Position numbers and translations under genes: made by a program. Below are positions 51,778 to 61,680 of a stretch of DNA of 64,000 nt, piece after piece. Positions within the stretch are counted from its first letter, which is position 1, and every line of letters begins with the position of its first letter. Source of the DNA: Streptomonospora nanhaiensis (GTDB lineage Bacteria > Actinomycetota > Actinomycetes > Streptosporangiales > Streptosporangiaceae); assembly GCF_013410565.1 (NCBI RefSeq), contig NZ_JACCFO010000001.1:3100001-3164000 (forward strand). Direction: 5' to 3'. Below the pieces are notes generated by a model. The model did no database searches. It was not told the DNA's origin and worked only from the letters and a program-made list of their open reading frames with translations.

Positions 51778-54700
51778 TGCCCGACTTCGACGACCCCGCG
51801 TTCGACACCGCCGTGCTGGAGGCCGCCGAGTGCGGCGGCCCCGCCGCGGCCTGCGAGACCGTGCTCGCCGCCGACGACTTCCCGGGGGCGGTGCGGCGGC
51901 TGCGCATGCTCCCCGCCGACCTCCGCCGCCAGATGGCGGGGGCCTGCGTCGAGCTGTACCGGGCGGCCGGGCCCTCAGCGCGGCGCGACCGGCTCCGCAC
52001 CGCGCACGCCGGGCTGCTGGGACGCCGGATCGACCTCCTGGACTCCGACGGGTTCGAGGCCGCCGCGCTGGCCAGCATGCACCTGGGCTCCTCGGCGACC
52101 GACGACAAGCGGGCCGTGCTCGAGACCGCGCTGGCCTCGGGCGAGGTCCCCCGCATGGCCGACCGGCTGCGCACCTTCGACTCCGAGTACCGGCGCAGGC
52201 TCACCGAGTTCGTGCTGGGGCGGATGTGGGAGACCGCCGCGGAGCCGGAGCGCCGTGAGGGCGTCCTGTGGCTGCACACCGCGCTGGCGCCCCAGCCGCT
52301 GCTCCTGGGCGCCCCCGCTTCGGAGGCGGCGCTGCGCGAGGCCGCCGGCCCCGGCGCCCCCGCCGAGGCCGCCGAGGTCGTCGCCGAGGACACCCCCCTC
52401 CCGGTCAAGGTGCGGCGGCTGGCGGACCTGCCCCGCGACGTCCGCCACGCCCTTGACCGGCACTGCGCCGAACTCCTGGCGGCGGCGTCCACCCAGGAGC
52501 GGCGGGAGTCGCTGCTGTGGGTGCGCGCCCTGGTGTCGGCGCGCCCCCTGGAGCAGCTCGGCTACGACCACCTGGAGCCCCTGCTGCGGGCCGCCGCCGA
52601 GCACGGCGACGCCGAGACCGCGTGCGAGGCCCTGCTGGCCGACAGCGCGTTCTCCGGCACGGCCGAGAAGGCGGCCCAACTCCCCGCCGAGGTCCTGCTC
52701 CCCCTCGTCGAGTCCTGCGCCGACCTGTACCCGCGGGTCCCCGAGGCACGGCGCCCCGACCTCCTGCGGCTGCACGCGCAGCTGTCGCTTCCGCTGGATC
52801 GGCCCGACGACCGGCTGGCCGCTCCACGCCAGGAGGCCCTGGCCCGTGCCGACCCCGCGGACCTGCGCGACCTCCTGATCCACCGCAACCTCGCCTGGCT
52901 GGAACTGGCCTCCGGCCGCACCATCCCCCGAGGCTCGGCGCCCGGATCCGGCACGAGTGCCACGGCACCCACCCCTTCTACGCCGACACGCTGCGCCGGA
53001 TCACGCGCCTGCTCGCCGAGCGCCACCCGCCGCTCAACGCGGGCGAGCCGTGGACCGACCTCGCCGTCGCCGACCTCGCCGGTCTGCCGCCCGCCTGGAC
53101 GGAGCTGGTCCGGCACGCGGCCACGGCCACCAAGGCGCGGCCCGACCGCGCCTGGGAGAAGCGGGCGCGGTCCCTGCTGGCCGAGGTCGACGAACGGGAG
53201 TTCCGCGAGCGCGCCCTGGCCTGGCTGGCCCTGGTGGGCGGCAGCCGCATGCCCCGCGAGCCGGACAACCACAACCACGTCGCGGCCCGCGGCCTGGTGT
53301 GGCTGCTGTCGTTCACGCCCGCCCACCCCCGCACGGCGCGCGGGCTGGGCGCGCTGCTGGAGCGGGCGCTGCACCGGGTGCCGGGCGTGGGGCCGGGCAT
53401 GCCCAAGCTCGCCGGGGCCTGCGCCAACGCGCTCAGCGCGATGGAGGGCGAGGCCGCGCTCGCCGAGCTGGCCCGGCTCGCCACCCGGGTGACCTACAAG
53501 TCCACCCTCAAACTGGTCGAGGCCGGCCTGGAGGCGCGGGCGCTGGCGCTGGGGCTGGGCCGCGACGAGATCGAGGAGCTGGCGGTGCCCGCCTACGGCC
53601 TCACCGAGGTCGGCCGCCGGGTCGAGCACCTCGGCGGTGCGCGGGCCGAACTCCTGGTCGACGGCCGCCGGGCGGAGCTGCGCTGGTTCAGCGCCGCGGG
53701 CGCGCCGGTGAAGTCGGTACCGGCCGCCGTGCGGCGCGACCACGCCGACACACTGAAGGAGCTGAAGGCCGACGCCAAGGCCGCCGCCGCGATGCTGACG
53801 GCGGTGGCCAAGCGCCTGGACCGCTCCTTCCTCACCGACCGCGCGTGGCCCGCGGCGGCCTGGCGGGAGCGCTACCTCGACCACCCCCTCGTCGGCACGC
53901 TCGCCCGCCGCCTGATCTGGACGGTCGACGGCACGCCGTGCGCCTACGCCGACGGCGCCCTGCGCGGCCTCGCGGGCGAGGAGGTCGCGCCGCGGGGCGA
54001 GGTGCGCCTGTGGCATCCGGTGGGCCGCCCGGTCGAGGAGGTGATGGCCTGGCGGGAGCGGCTGGAGCGCGAGCGGGTCACCCAGCCGTTCAAGCAGGCC
54101 CACCGCGAGGTCTACCTGCTCACCGAGGCCGAGCGGCGCACCGGCACCTACTCCAACCGGTTCGCCGGGCACATCCTGCGCCAGTACCCGTTCCGCTCCC
54201 TGGCGGCCGAGCGCGGCTGGCGGGACCCCCAGCTGCGCATCTGCCACCACGACTGCGCCTACCCGCCCGCCATGCGCGACCTTCCCGAGTGGGGCATCCG
54301 CGCGGAGTACTGGGTGCGCGGCGACGGCTCCCTCAGCGACGCCCCCACCACCGGCTCCGGCGCCTACGAGTTCCTGGCCGCCGACCAGGTGCGGTTCTAC
54401 CCGATCGACGCGCCGCACACCGAGTTCAGCACCATGGACGACGGCGGGTTCGCCGGCCGGGGCGCCGACGCCGCGCTGCCGCTGGCGGAGGTCCCGCCCC
54501 AGGTGTTCAGCGAGGTCCTGCGCGACGTCGACCTGTTCGTCGGCGTCACGGGTGTCGGCAACGACCCCACGTGGCAGGACGGCGGCCCCGGCGGGCGCTA
54601 CCGGGAGTACTGGTCGTCCTACAGCTTCGGCGACCTGAGCGAGACCGCCAGAACCCGCCACGACCTGCTGGCCCGGCTGCTGCCCCGGTTGGCGGTCGGC

Positions 54701-54973
54701 GACCGCTGCCGGGTCGAGGGGCGCTTCCTGCACGTCCGGGGCGACCTGCACACCTACCGGATCCACCTGGGCTCGGGCAACATCCTGATGGACCCGGGCG
54801 ACCGGTACCTGTGCATCGTCCCCGACAGCACGCCCGCCGCACCCGACACCTACCTGCCGTTCGACGGCGACCGGGTGCTCTCGCTCATCCTCAGCAAGGC
54901 GCTGCTGCTCGCCGAGGACACCCGCATCACCGACCCGACGATCCTCAGCCAGATACGGCCCCAGGGGGCCTAG
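51777..54973 (+). pseudogene. DUF4132 protein, frameshifted in a C-run
   Basis: From ATG 51777 the first frame runs to about 52930, and homology continues in another frame to 54973. Adding one C to the CCCCC at 52926-52930 joins them into 1065 residues ('SGRTIPPRLGARIRHECHG'). The first 380 residues are helical repeats. The DUF4132 core lies at about 700-860 ('WTVDGTPCAYADG', 'VRLWHPVGR', 'QPFKQAHREVYLLT'). A conserved C-terminal domain follows ('VDLFVGVTGVGNDPTW'). E. coli YehI/MolR share DUF4132. Function is unknown. It could be a true pseudogene or a single-base sequence error; both halves are otherwise well conserved. Confidence 0.85.
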
Positions 54974-54982
54974 GCGGGCCGG

Positions 54983-55026
54983 CGGTGCTCCCCTTCGGCC
55001 CGGTGCCGGGCCGAAGGGGAGCACCG
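54983..55026. terminator. 21-bp bidirectional hairpin
   Basis: Perfect 21-bp stem with a 2-nt loop (left arm starts CGGTGCTCCCC), exactly between the convergent DUF4132 and response-regulator genes. Confidence 0.8.
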
Positions 55027-55027
55027 G

Positions 55028-55687
55028 TCAGGCCCCGGGGTTCATCAGCCGGTTCTCCCACGCCCACACGGCGATCTCGGTGCGGTTGCGCAGCCCCAGC
55101 TTGGCCTGCACCGCCGACAGGTGGCTCTTGACGGTGCTCAGCGAGATGAACAGCTCGGCGGCGATCTCCTGGTTGGTGCGGCCCCGGGCGATGGACCGGA
55201 CCACCTCGGTCTCCCGGTCCGGCAGCGGCCGGGCCGGACCGCGCGCGGGCGGCGCCCCCGCCGCCGCGAAGCGGCGCAGCAGCCGCGTGGTGACCGACGG
55301 CGAGATCAGCGCGTCGCCGGCGTGGGCGGCCCGCACCGACTCCACGAGCAGCCCGGGGCCGGCGTCCTTCAGCAGGAACCCGACCGCGCCGCTGCGCAGC
55401 GCGCCGTAGACGTACTCGTCCAGGTCGAAGGAGGTGAGCACCACCACCCGGGGCGGGTCGGCCGCGCCCGGTCCGGCGAGCGCCCGGGTGACCTCGATGC
55501 CGTCGAGGCGGGGCATGCGGATGTCCACCAGGCACACGTCGGGCCGCAGGCGCCGGGCCGCCTCGACCGCCTCGGCGCCGTCCGCCGCCTCGGCCACCAC
55601 GGTGATGTCGGGCTGGTCCTCCAGGATGATCCGCAGGCTGGCGCGGATCATCGCCTGGTCGTCGGCGAGCAGCACGCGGATGGTCAC
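55028..55687 (-). CDS. NarL/FixJ-family response regulator
   Basis: 219 residues. Receiver domain: 'RVLLADDQAMIRASLRIIL' with the acidic pocket, phospho-acceptor Asp in 'CLVDIRMPRLDGIEV', Ser/Thr in 'VVVLTSFDLDEYVYGAL' and Lys in 'GFLLKDAGPG'. C-terminal LuxR HTH: 'LPDRETEVVRSIARGRTNQE' followed by 'FISLSTVKSHLSAVQAKLG'. The GTG start overlaps the kinase stop by 4 bp. It pairs with the histidine kinase upstream. The target may be the DUF418 gene divergent from the pair, by position only. Confidence 0.95.
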   Translation of the reverse strand: MTIRVLLADDQAMIRASLRIILEDQPDITVVAEAADGAEAVEAARRLRPDVCLVDIRMPRLDGIEVTRALAGPGAADPPRVVVLTSFDLDEYVYGALRSGAVGFLLKDAGPGLLVESVRAAHAGDALISPSVTTRLLRRFAAAGAPPARGPARPLPDRETEVVRSIARGRTNQEIAAELFISLSTVKSHLSAVQAKLGLRNRTEIAVWAWENRLMNPGA

Positions 55688-56823
55688 CGGCCGCTCCGCG
55701 CGGGAAGGGGCAGCGTGGCGCGCACCGACCAGCCGCCGCCGGGGCGCGGCCCCGCCTGCACCCGGCCGCCGAGGGCCTCGACCCGTTCGCGCATCCCCAC
55801 CAGGCCGTACCCGCCGCGCCGGGAGTGGCCGCCCGCCCGGGTCGGCGGGGCGTCGTCGGCCACCTCGACCGCGACCGAGGCGCCGTCCTGTTCGACGCTG
55901 ACCAGGACGGACGCGGCGTGGGGGGCGTGGCGGGCGACGTTGGTGAGCGACTCCTGCACGACGCGGTAGACCGTGCTGGCCACCTCGGGGGCCCACTCCG
56001 CCTCGCCGCCGGGCAGCCGCAGGCGCACGGCGGGGCCGCGCCCGCTGAAGCGCTCGACCAGGTCCCGGAGGCTTTCGAGGCCGGAGGTGAAGGGCTGGGT
56101 GTCGTCGGTGTCGCGCAGCAGCCCCACGACGCGGCGCGTGGCGTCCAGCGCCTCGGTGCCCACGGCCTCGATCTCGGCGAAGGAGGCGTCGGCCGCCGCG
56201 GGGTCGCGGCGCGCGGCGATCGGGGCGGCCTGGGCCAGCAGCACGATCCCGGCGATGTGGTGGGCGACGACGTCGTGCAGCTCCCGGGCCAGCTCCATGC
56301 GCACGTCGCGGCGCGCCTTCTCGGTGAGGGCCCGGTTCCGGGCGTCGAGCAGCCGCAGGCCCAGGCCGGCCGCGAGGGCGGCGAGCCACCCCGCGCAGTT
56401 CAGCTGCGCCACGGCCTCGGCGGAGGCCGAGGTGAGCGCGGCCGCCAGCCCGCCGGCCGCCACGGCGGCCCCGGCCGCGCCGACGGCGGCGGCCGAGCGG
56501 AGCGGCAGGGTCCGCACCGCCGAGGCCACGAGGACGGACAGGCCCAGCGCCATGGCCGGGTTGGGCTCGGCGGGCAGCCCGGCCCACCACGCGATCCACA
56601 CGGCGGCCATCGCCACGGCGAGCCCGGCGAACGCCGCCCGCGCCCGGTCGCGCCGGCGCATCAGCGTGATCACGCCCACCGCGGTCCCGGCCGCCAGGCC
56701 GAGCCGCCAGTAGCCGCCGCCCCAGATCGCCGCGATCTGCGACGCCTGGAACGCGAGCGCCCCGGCGGAGACCGCGCCGAACCCGATGTCGCCCGCGAGC
56801 CGCCGAGCCCTCCCTGCGTCCAT
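55684..56823 (-). CDS. Sensor histidine kinase (HisKA_3/DesK-NarX class)
   Basis: 379 residues. Five or six membrane helices in the first 160 residues with almost no extracellular domain, so it probably senses within the membrane. The dimerisation/phospho-acceptor helix is 'MELARELHDVVAHHIAGIVL', with His in ELHD. The HATPase_c has 'VYRVVQESLTNVARHAPHA' (N box) and 'GGYGLVGMRERVEALGG' (G box). It is coupled to its response regulator by a 4-bp overlap. ATG 56823 is chosen; no long leader is evident. Confidence 0.94.
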   Translation of the reverse strand: MDAGRARRLAGDIGFGAVSAGALAFQASQIAAIWGGGYWRLGLAAGTAVGVITLMRRRDRARAAFAGLAVAMAAVWIAWWAGLPAEPNPAMALGLSVLVASAVRTLPLRSAAAVGAAGAAVAAGGLAAALTSASAEAVAQLNCAGWLAALAAGLGLRLLDARNRALTEKARRDVRMELARELHDVVAHHIAGIVLLAQAAPIAARRDPAAADASFAEIEAVGTEALDATRRVVGLLRDTDDTQPFTSGLESLRDLVERFSGRGPAVRLRLPGGEAEWAPEVASTVYRVVQESLTNVARHAPHAASVLVSVEQDGASVAVEVADDAPPTRAGGHSRRGGYGLVGMRERVEALGGRVQAGPRPGGGWSVRATLPLPARSGR

Positions 56824-57134
56824 GCCGCTCAGGCTAGCGAGCACCGCACAGGTGCCGAATCAGCCGAAAATACGGTCGCCGCGCGGGCGAACCGGCTTTT
56901 CGGCCGATGCCCCCGCCCGGCGCGGCGCCCAGGATGGACCCCCATGCGATACGACGTGGACGACGCTTCCGCGCCGCCTCCTCACCGGACGGCCGGCGGC
57001 ACACCCCCTTCCCCGCTCCCCCGGCCCTCCCTGCGGGGACCGGCCGGGCGGCCCGCCTCGGCCCGCTCGGTCCGCCCGGCCCTCGGCGCGGTCGGTGGCG
57101 GCCGCGCGCCGGCGGCGCCCGCCGAGGGGCCGCG

Positions 57135-58362
57135 GTGAGCGCGCCCGCCCGCCCCCGGATCGCGGCGCTGGACATCCTGCGCGGGTTCGCGCTGTGCGGG
57201 ATCCTGCCGGCCAACATCCAGCTGATCGCCGGCGGGAACACCGCCGTGGCGCGCCCGCTCCTGGGCGACGCGCACGTCTGGCTGGGGCTGCCGGTCTTCT
57301 CCCTGCTGTTCGGGATCGGGTTCGCGCTGCTGGACTCCGCCGCCGAGCGGGCGCGGCGCCCCCGGCTGGTGCTGCTGCGCCGGATGCTGGCGCTGCTCGC
57401 GTTCGGCCTCCTGCACCGGCTGCTGTGGCCCGGCGACATCCTGACCGTCTACGCGGTCGTGGGCCTGGTCGTGCTGCTGCCCGCGTCCTGGCTGCCGCGG
57501 TGGGCCCTGGCCGCCCTCGCCGCCGTGCTCGTCCCGGGCGCGCTGGTCGTCGGCGGGGGCGGCCCCCTGCTGATCGCCGGGCTGTTCCTGCTGGGGGCGA
57601 CCCTGGTCCGCTACGGGGTGGTCGCCCGCCTCGACCGGTCCGCGTGGTGGCCGGTGCTGCTGGGGGCGGCCTTCGCGGCGGCCGCGGCCGGCGCCGTGTG
57701 GGCGGCCGGGCAGGCGGGGGGTCGCCGCCGAGGGGCCGTCGCCGGTGGCCGGCCTGGCCGACCTGCTGCGCACGGCGGCCTACGTGTGCGTGCTGCTGGT
57801 CCTGCTGCGGACCCCGCTGCGGCCGGTGATGGCGGGCGTCTTCGCGCCGCTGGGCCGGATGGCGCTGACCGTCTACCTGACCGCCACGCTGCTGGTGCTG
57901 TGCGCCGCCCGGGTCCTGGGCCTGCCCCTCGCCGAGGACGCGCGGACGGCGCTCCTGGCGGTGGGGGCGATCCTGGCGGTGCAGTGGCTGTTCGCCGTCC
58001 TGTGGCTGCGGCGCTTCCGCCAGGGCCCGCTGGAGTGGGTCTGGCGGTGGGCGAGCTGGGCCCGGCGCCCGCCCCTGCGGGTGCGCGAGCCCGCCGCGCC
58101 TGATGCCGCCGGGCCGGTGCGCCCGCGCGGGGGCCAGTGGTCCCGGCGGCGGACCGGGAAGACGGGGAACCGGTCGGCGATCCGCTCGAACTCCGCCGGA
58201 GGCGCCCGGCGGCACCCGGGCGCGGCCGCCCGCGTACACGCGGCGCTTGAGCGCGGCGAGGCCGCGGCTCACCGGGGACCGCTGCTCAGCCATGTCCGCG
58301 GACGCCTTCCTCGCGGTCCGCTCCGGCCGCAGGCGGTGCGCCGGTACGGGGAAGGACGGTGA
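57135..58362 (+). pseudogene. DUF418 membrane protein, frameshifted in a G-run
   Basis: It starts at GTG 57135 (GAGGGG upstream): '[20 protein letters not shown]', the DUF418 opening, then '[13 protein letters not shown]'. The frame breaks at the six Gs 57716-57721. Dropping one G restores '[20 protein letters not shown]' and the second half, with '[14 protein letters not shown]', '[16 protein letters not shown]'. Restored, it is about 408 residues, but the last 70 after '[10 protein letters not shown]' look non-coding and run into the opposing MFS remnant, so the true end may be lost. DUF418 proteins are multi-helix membrane proteins, possibly acyl- or resistance-related. Either a pseudogene or a homopolymer error. 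Confidence 0.75.
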
Positions 58363-59095
58363 GCGCGACGAGGACGGCGGCGCCCAGGAGCACGGCGCCC
58401 AGGCCCAGGCCCAGCGCGTAGCCGGCGTTGAGGGCCTCGGCTGACGCCGCACCGCCCGTGCGCGCCTGGGCAGCCGTGCCGAGCACGGCCAGACCCAGTG
58501 AGGCGCCGATCTGGCGGGAGCTGTTGAGCAGGCCGGAGGCGGTTCCGCTCTCGTGGGGCGCGACCCCGGCGGTGGCGGTCGAGACCATCGGCCCCAGGCA
58601 CAGCCCGAACCCGGTCCCGACGGCCAGCGAGGGGCCCAGGACGTCGGTGGCGTAGGCGCCGTCAGGGCTGATCAGGCCGAACCAGGCGAACCCGGCGGCG
58701 GTCAGCGCCGCGCCGGCGGCCATCAGCGTCCGCGGCGCGCACCGGTAGCCGAGCCGGACGGCCAGGACGGACCCGGCGACCACGGCCAGCGCGAGCGGCA
58801 GGAACTGGACTCCGGTCAGGGCCGGGCCGGTGCCCAGCACCCGCTGAAGGTACAGGGACGCGAAGTAGAAGGGCGCGGCCATGGCCGCGCCGACCAGCAG
58901 GTTGAAGGCGTTGGCCCCGGCCACCGAGCGGTTGGCCGGCAGCCCCCACCGCAGCAGGGGTTCGCGGGTGGTGGTCCGCTCGACGTGGACGAACGCGGCC
59001 AGCAGGACCGCGGCGGCCGCCAGGGTGGCGGCGGTCACCGGCGAGGACCACGGGTGGCGGTCGGTGTTGACGACACCGAACACCAGCAGGGTCAT
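58286..59095 (-). pseudogene. C-terminal half of an MFS (DHA2-type) transporter
   Basis: About 270 residues: only helices corresponding to the second half of a 14-helix DHA2 drug transporter ('LLVGAAMAAPFYFASLYLQ', 'SGTASGLLNSSRQIGASLG' motif). The N-terminal half with motif A is missing. The coding frame continues open for a few codons past the ATG at 59095 ('TTGAG') and then meets the TetR remnant on the other strand. It is therefore truncated by a deletion, not a natural start. Confidence 0.8.
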
Positions 59096-59120
59096 GCCTG
59101 CACCCGTAGTCCTCCGCCCC

Positions 59121-59399
59121 CGCCACCACGGCCTCGACCATGCGCAGGGACGACTCCGCGGCCTTTGGTACTACACCGTCGGCGAGATCCTCGTCCGCGC
59201 CCGCACCCAACGCCGCCGGGCCGAAGGCGCGCCCGCCGCCCCCAGCGGGCCCTTCTTCGGCGGCGCCGATCCCGCGCGCGTCCCGCGCCTGGCCGCCGTG
59301 GGCAACCGCTGGCCGGAGCTGGCCGAGCGCGACATCTACCGCCAGGGCCTCCGGGCGTTCGTCGACGGGCTTCTCGCACAGGCCGGCCGGGCCTCCTAG
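59121..59399 (+). pseudogene. C-terminal remnant of a TetR-family regulator
   Basis: About 90 codons with the end of a TetR_C ligand domain: 'GLWYYTVGEILVRARTQRR', 'GPFFGGADPARVPRLAAVG' and 'YRQGLRAFVDGLLAQAG'. The DNA-binding half is absent. Its 5' end abuts the truncated MFS gene on the opposite strand, so both were probably a divergent regulator-transporter pair fused by a single deletion. Confidence 0.75.
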
Positions 59400-59417
59400 C
59401 GCACGGCCGCGCCCGGC

Positions 59418-60209
59418 TCAGGCGAGGGTGTGGCCGCCGTTGACGGTGATGCGCTCGCCGGTGACGAACCCCGCGGCGTCGGAGGCGAGGTAGGAGACCG
59501 CCGCGGCGACGTCGCCGGGGGTGCCCGCGCGGCCCATCGGCGTGGCCGCGCGGTAGGCGGCGTGCTCGGCGGCCGGGACCCCGGCGTGCCGCTCGACGGG
59601 GATCCACCCGGGCGCCACCAGGTTCACCGTGATGCCGTGGCGGCCGAGTTCGCGGGACCACACGCGGGTGAGGCCGAACTGGGCCGCCTTGGCCGCGGCG
59701 TAGGCGGAGGTGGCGGGCAGGGCGCGGTCGGCGATGTCGGACCCGATCTGGACGACGCGGCCCCGCCCCCGCGCCTTCATGCCGGGCAGGACGGCCCGCA
59801 CCAGCAGCGTGGGGCTCTTGACGAAGAACACCAGCTGGTCGAGGTGGTCCTGCCAGGTGAGGTCCTCGACGGCGACGAAGGGCTGGGGGCCGGTGGCGTT
59901 GGCCACCAGCACCTCGACCGGGGCGAGCCGGGCGGCGGCCCGGGCCACCAGGTCGCCGACCTCGGCCTCGTCGGTGGCGTCGGCGGCGAAGGCCTCGGCC
60001 GTGCCGCCCGCGCGGCGGATCCCGGCGACCACCCGGCGCGCGTCCTCGGCGGCGTCGGCGGGGTGGTTGACCGCCACGGGCCAGCCGTCGGCGGCCAGTC
60101 GGCGGGCGATGGCGGCGCCCAGGCCGCGCGAGGCCCCGGTGACCAGGGCGGACCCGCGGGGCACGGATTCGGTGGGGGCGGGGTCGGTGGGGGCGGGGGT
60201 CGGCTCCAC
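59418..60209 (-). CDS. Short-chain dehydrogenase/reductase (FabG-like)
   Basis: 263 residues. GTG start with GGAGG 10 nt upstream. 'ALVTGASRGLGAAIARRLAA' is the cofactor loop, 'VLVANATGPQPF' replaces the NNAG motif, and the active site is 'SAYAAAKAAQFGLTRVW' (Tyr and Lys present). It ends with 'FVTGERITVNGGHTL', typical of FabG-like SDRs. It follows an FAD monooxygenase gene by 44 bp, so the two may work on one substrate. The first 20 residues are Pro/Thr-rich and dispensable. Confidence 0.9.
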   Translation of the reverse strand: MEPTPAPTDPAPTESVPRGSALVTGASRGLGAAIARRLAADGWPVAVNHPADAAEDARRVVAGIRRAGGTAEAFAADATDEAEVGDLVARAAARLAPVEVLVANATGPQPFVAVEDLTWQDHLDQLVFFVKSPTLLVRAVLPGMKARGRGRVVQIGSDIADRALPATSAYAAAKAAQFGLTRVWSRELGRHGITVNLVAPGWIPVERHAGVPAAEHAAYRAATPMGRAGTPGDVAAAVSYLASDAAGFVTGERITVNGGHTLA

Positions 60210-60253
60210 GGGCGGGGTCCCTCCAGGAGGCGGGCGCGGCGGCGCGCTTCGGG

Positions 60254-61519
60254 TCAGGCGGCGGGCGCGTAGTCGGCCAGGCTCAGCTCGCCGCCGAGCC
60301 AGGCGGCGGGAACGGGGAGGTTGAGCCCCCGCGCACGCTCGATCACGGCGAACAGGGCGCGGATCTGCTGCTCGCGCGCCCAGGTACCCCACCGGCCCGC
60401 CCGGGGCGCGGCGAACGCGGTGCTGTAGTCGCCCACGCCCTGGCTGAAGGCGACGAACCGGCGCATGGCGGCGTCGTAGGCGGGCAGGGCCCGGGTGTGG
60501 TCGCCGCCGGCGGCGCGCAGTTCGGCGGCGAGGATGTAGGCGCCCACCAGGGCGAGCGTGGAGCCCTGGCCGGACATGGGGTCGGGGCAGTACCCGGAGT
60601 CGCCGACCAGCGCCACCCGGCCCCGGGTCCATGAGTCCATGCGGATCTGCGTGGAGGGGGTGAAGACGAAGTCGCGGGAGGCCCGCATCTGCCGCAGGAG
60701 TCCGGGGACCTCCCACCCCGCGTCGGCGTAGATCCGCTCGACCAGCCGCATGCGCTGCTCCACGGTGAGGTCGCGGACCTCCATCGGCCGGGTGCTGCGG
60801 AAGAGGAACAGCCCTTCGAGTTCGGCGTTGCCGGGGAAGGTGGTGATGGCGCAGCCCCGGTAGGGCCACATGTGCCAGGACATGGAGTCGCGGTGGCCCA
60901 GGTAGTTGTCGACGGTGAAGATCACCAGGTTGGTGCCGAGGAACCGGGTGAAGCGCTCGGCCGGGCCGAACACCAGGGAGCGCACGTTGGAGAACAGGCC
61001 GTCGGCCCCGACCACGAGGTCGACGCGGCGCGGCGCGCTGTTCTCGAAGGAGACCCGCACGCCGTCGTCGGACTGCTCGACGGCGGTGATGGAGTCGTCG
61101 AAGACGTACTCCACCCCCTCGCGGGCGTTCTCGTAGAGCACCGTGCCCAGCACCCCGCGCTTGACGGCGAACGGGGCGCGCTCGGGCCGGTCGTCGGCCG
61201 GGGAGTCCCACGACGGCATGGCCGCGGGGCGGTCGGCCCTCCCCAGGTAGAAGACCCCGGCGGGCGGCGGCCCGGATTCGGCCCGGATCCGCTCCAGCAG
61301 CCCCATGCGGTGCAGGGCCTCGGCGCCGACCCCCGACATCTCGATGCGCTGGCCGCCGGTGCGGATCCGCGGGGCGCGCTCCACCACGACGGGGGTGAAC
61401 CCGTACTCGCGCAGCCAGTAGGCCAGGGCGGGCCCCGCGATTCCGCCTCCGGAGATGAGAATGGTCTTGGTCCGCTGCACGCCTGTCTCCCGTCGTGCGA
61501 TATCCGTCGCCGTCGCCAC
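60254..61519 (-). CDS. FAD-dependent monooxygenase (aromatic hydroxylase type)
   Basis: 421 residues. FAD-binding motif 'ILISGGGIAGPALAYWLRE' at about 20-38, 'DLVVGADGLFSNVRSLVF' (DG motif) and 'GRVALVGDSGYCPDPMSGQG' (GD motif) show a PheA/TetX/UbiH-type flavin hydroxylase. Such enzymes oxidise aromatic or antibiotic substrates with NAD(P)H and O2. The start is GTG 61519. It is upstream of an SDR in the same direction; together they could form a small oxidative pathway. Substrate unknown. Confidence 0.9.
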   Translation of the reverse strand: MATATDIARRETGVQRTKTILISGGGIAGPALAYWLREYGFTPVVVERAPRIRTGGQRIEMSGVGAEALHRMGLLERIRAESGPPPAGVFYLGRADRPAAMPSWDSPADDRPERAPFAVKRGVLGTVLYENAREGVEYVFDDSITAVEQSDDGVRVSFENSAPRRVDLVVGADGLFSNVRSLVFGPAERFTRFLGTNLVIFTVDNYLGHRDSMSWHMWPYRGCAITTFPGNAELEGLFLFRSTRPMEVRDLTVEQRMRLVERIYADAGWEVPGLLRQMRASRDFVFTPSTQIRMDSWTRGRVALVGDSGYCPDPMSGQGSTLALVGAYILAAELRAAGGDHTRALPAYDAAMRRFVAFSQGVGDYSTAFAAPRAGRWGTWAREQQIRALFAVIERARGLNLPVPAAWLGGELSLADYAPAA

Positions 61520-61611
61520 AATCTAGCCACGGCGGCACGCCCCGCCCGAGGGGTTTTCCAACGGTTCAGGGGCGAACCAGGGCCGGGGGTCAGGGGCGGC
61601 CAGGGGCGGCA

Positions 61612-61631
61612 CCGGCCGCCGGGGCGGCCGG
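61612..61631 (-). terminator. Possible hairpin after the C39-like gene
   Basis: 9-bp stem CCGGCCGCC/GGCGGCCGG with 2-nt loop, 50 bp past the stop, in repetitive GC-rich sequence. Confidence 0.3.
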
Positions 61632-61680
61632 CGGCCGGGCGAACCCGGTCGGCAGCGGTCGGCGGCGGGCCGGGGCGCGG

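Noticed and set aside
58080-58362. C-terminal 70 residues of the DUF418 reading as a real domain
   Set aside because: Composition is non-coding in style and overlaps the opposing MFS remnant; the original end was probably lost.
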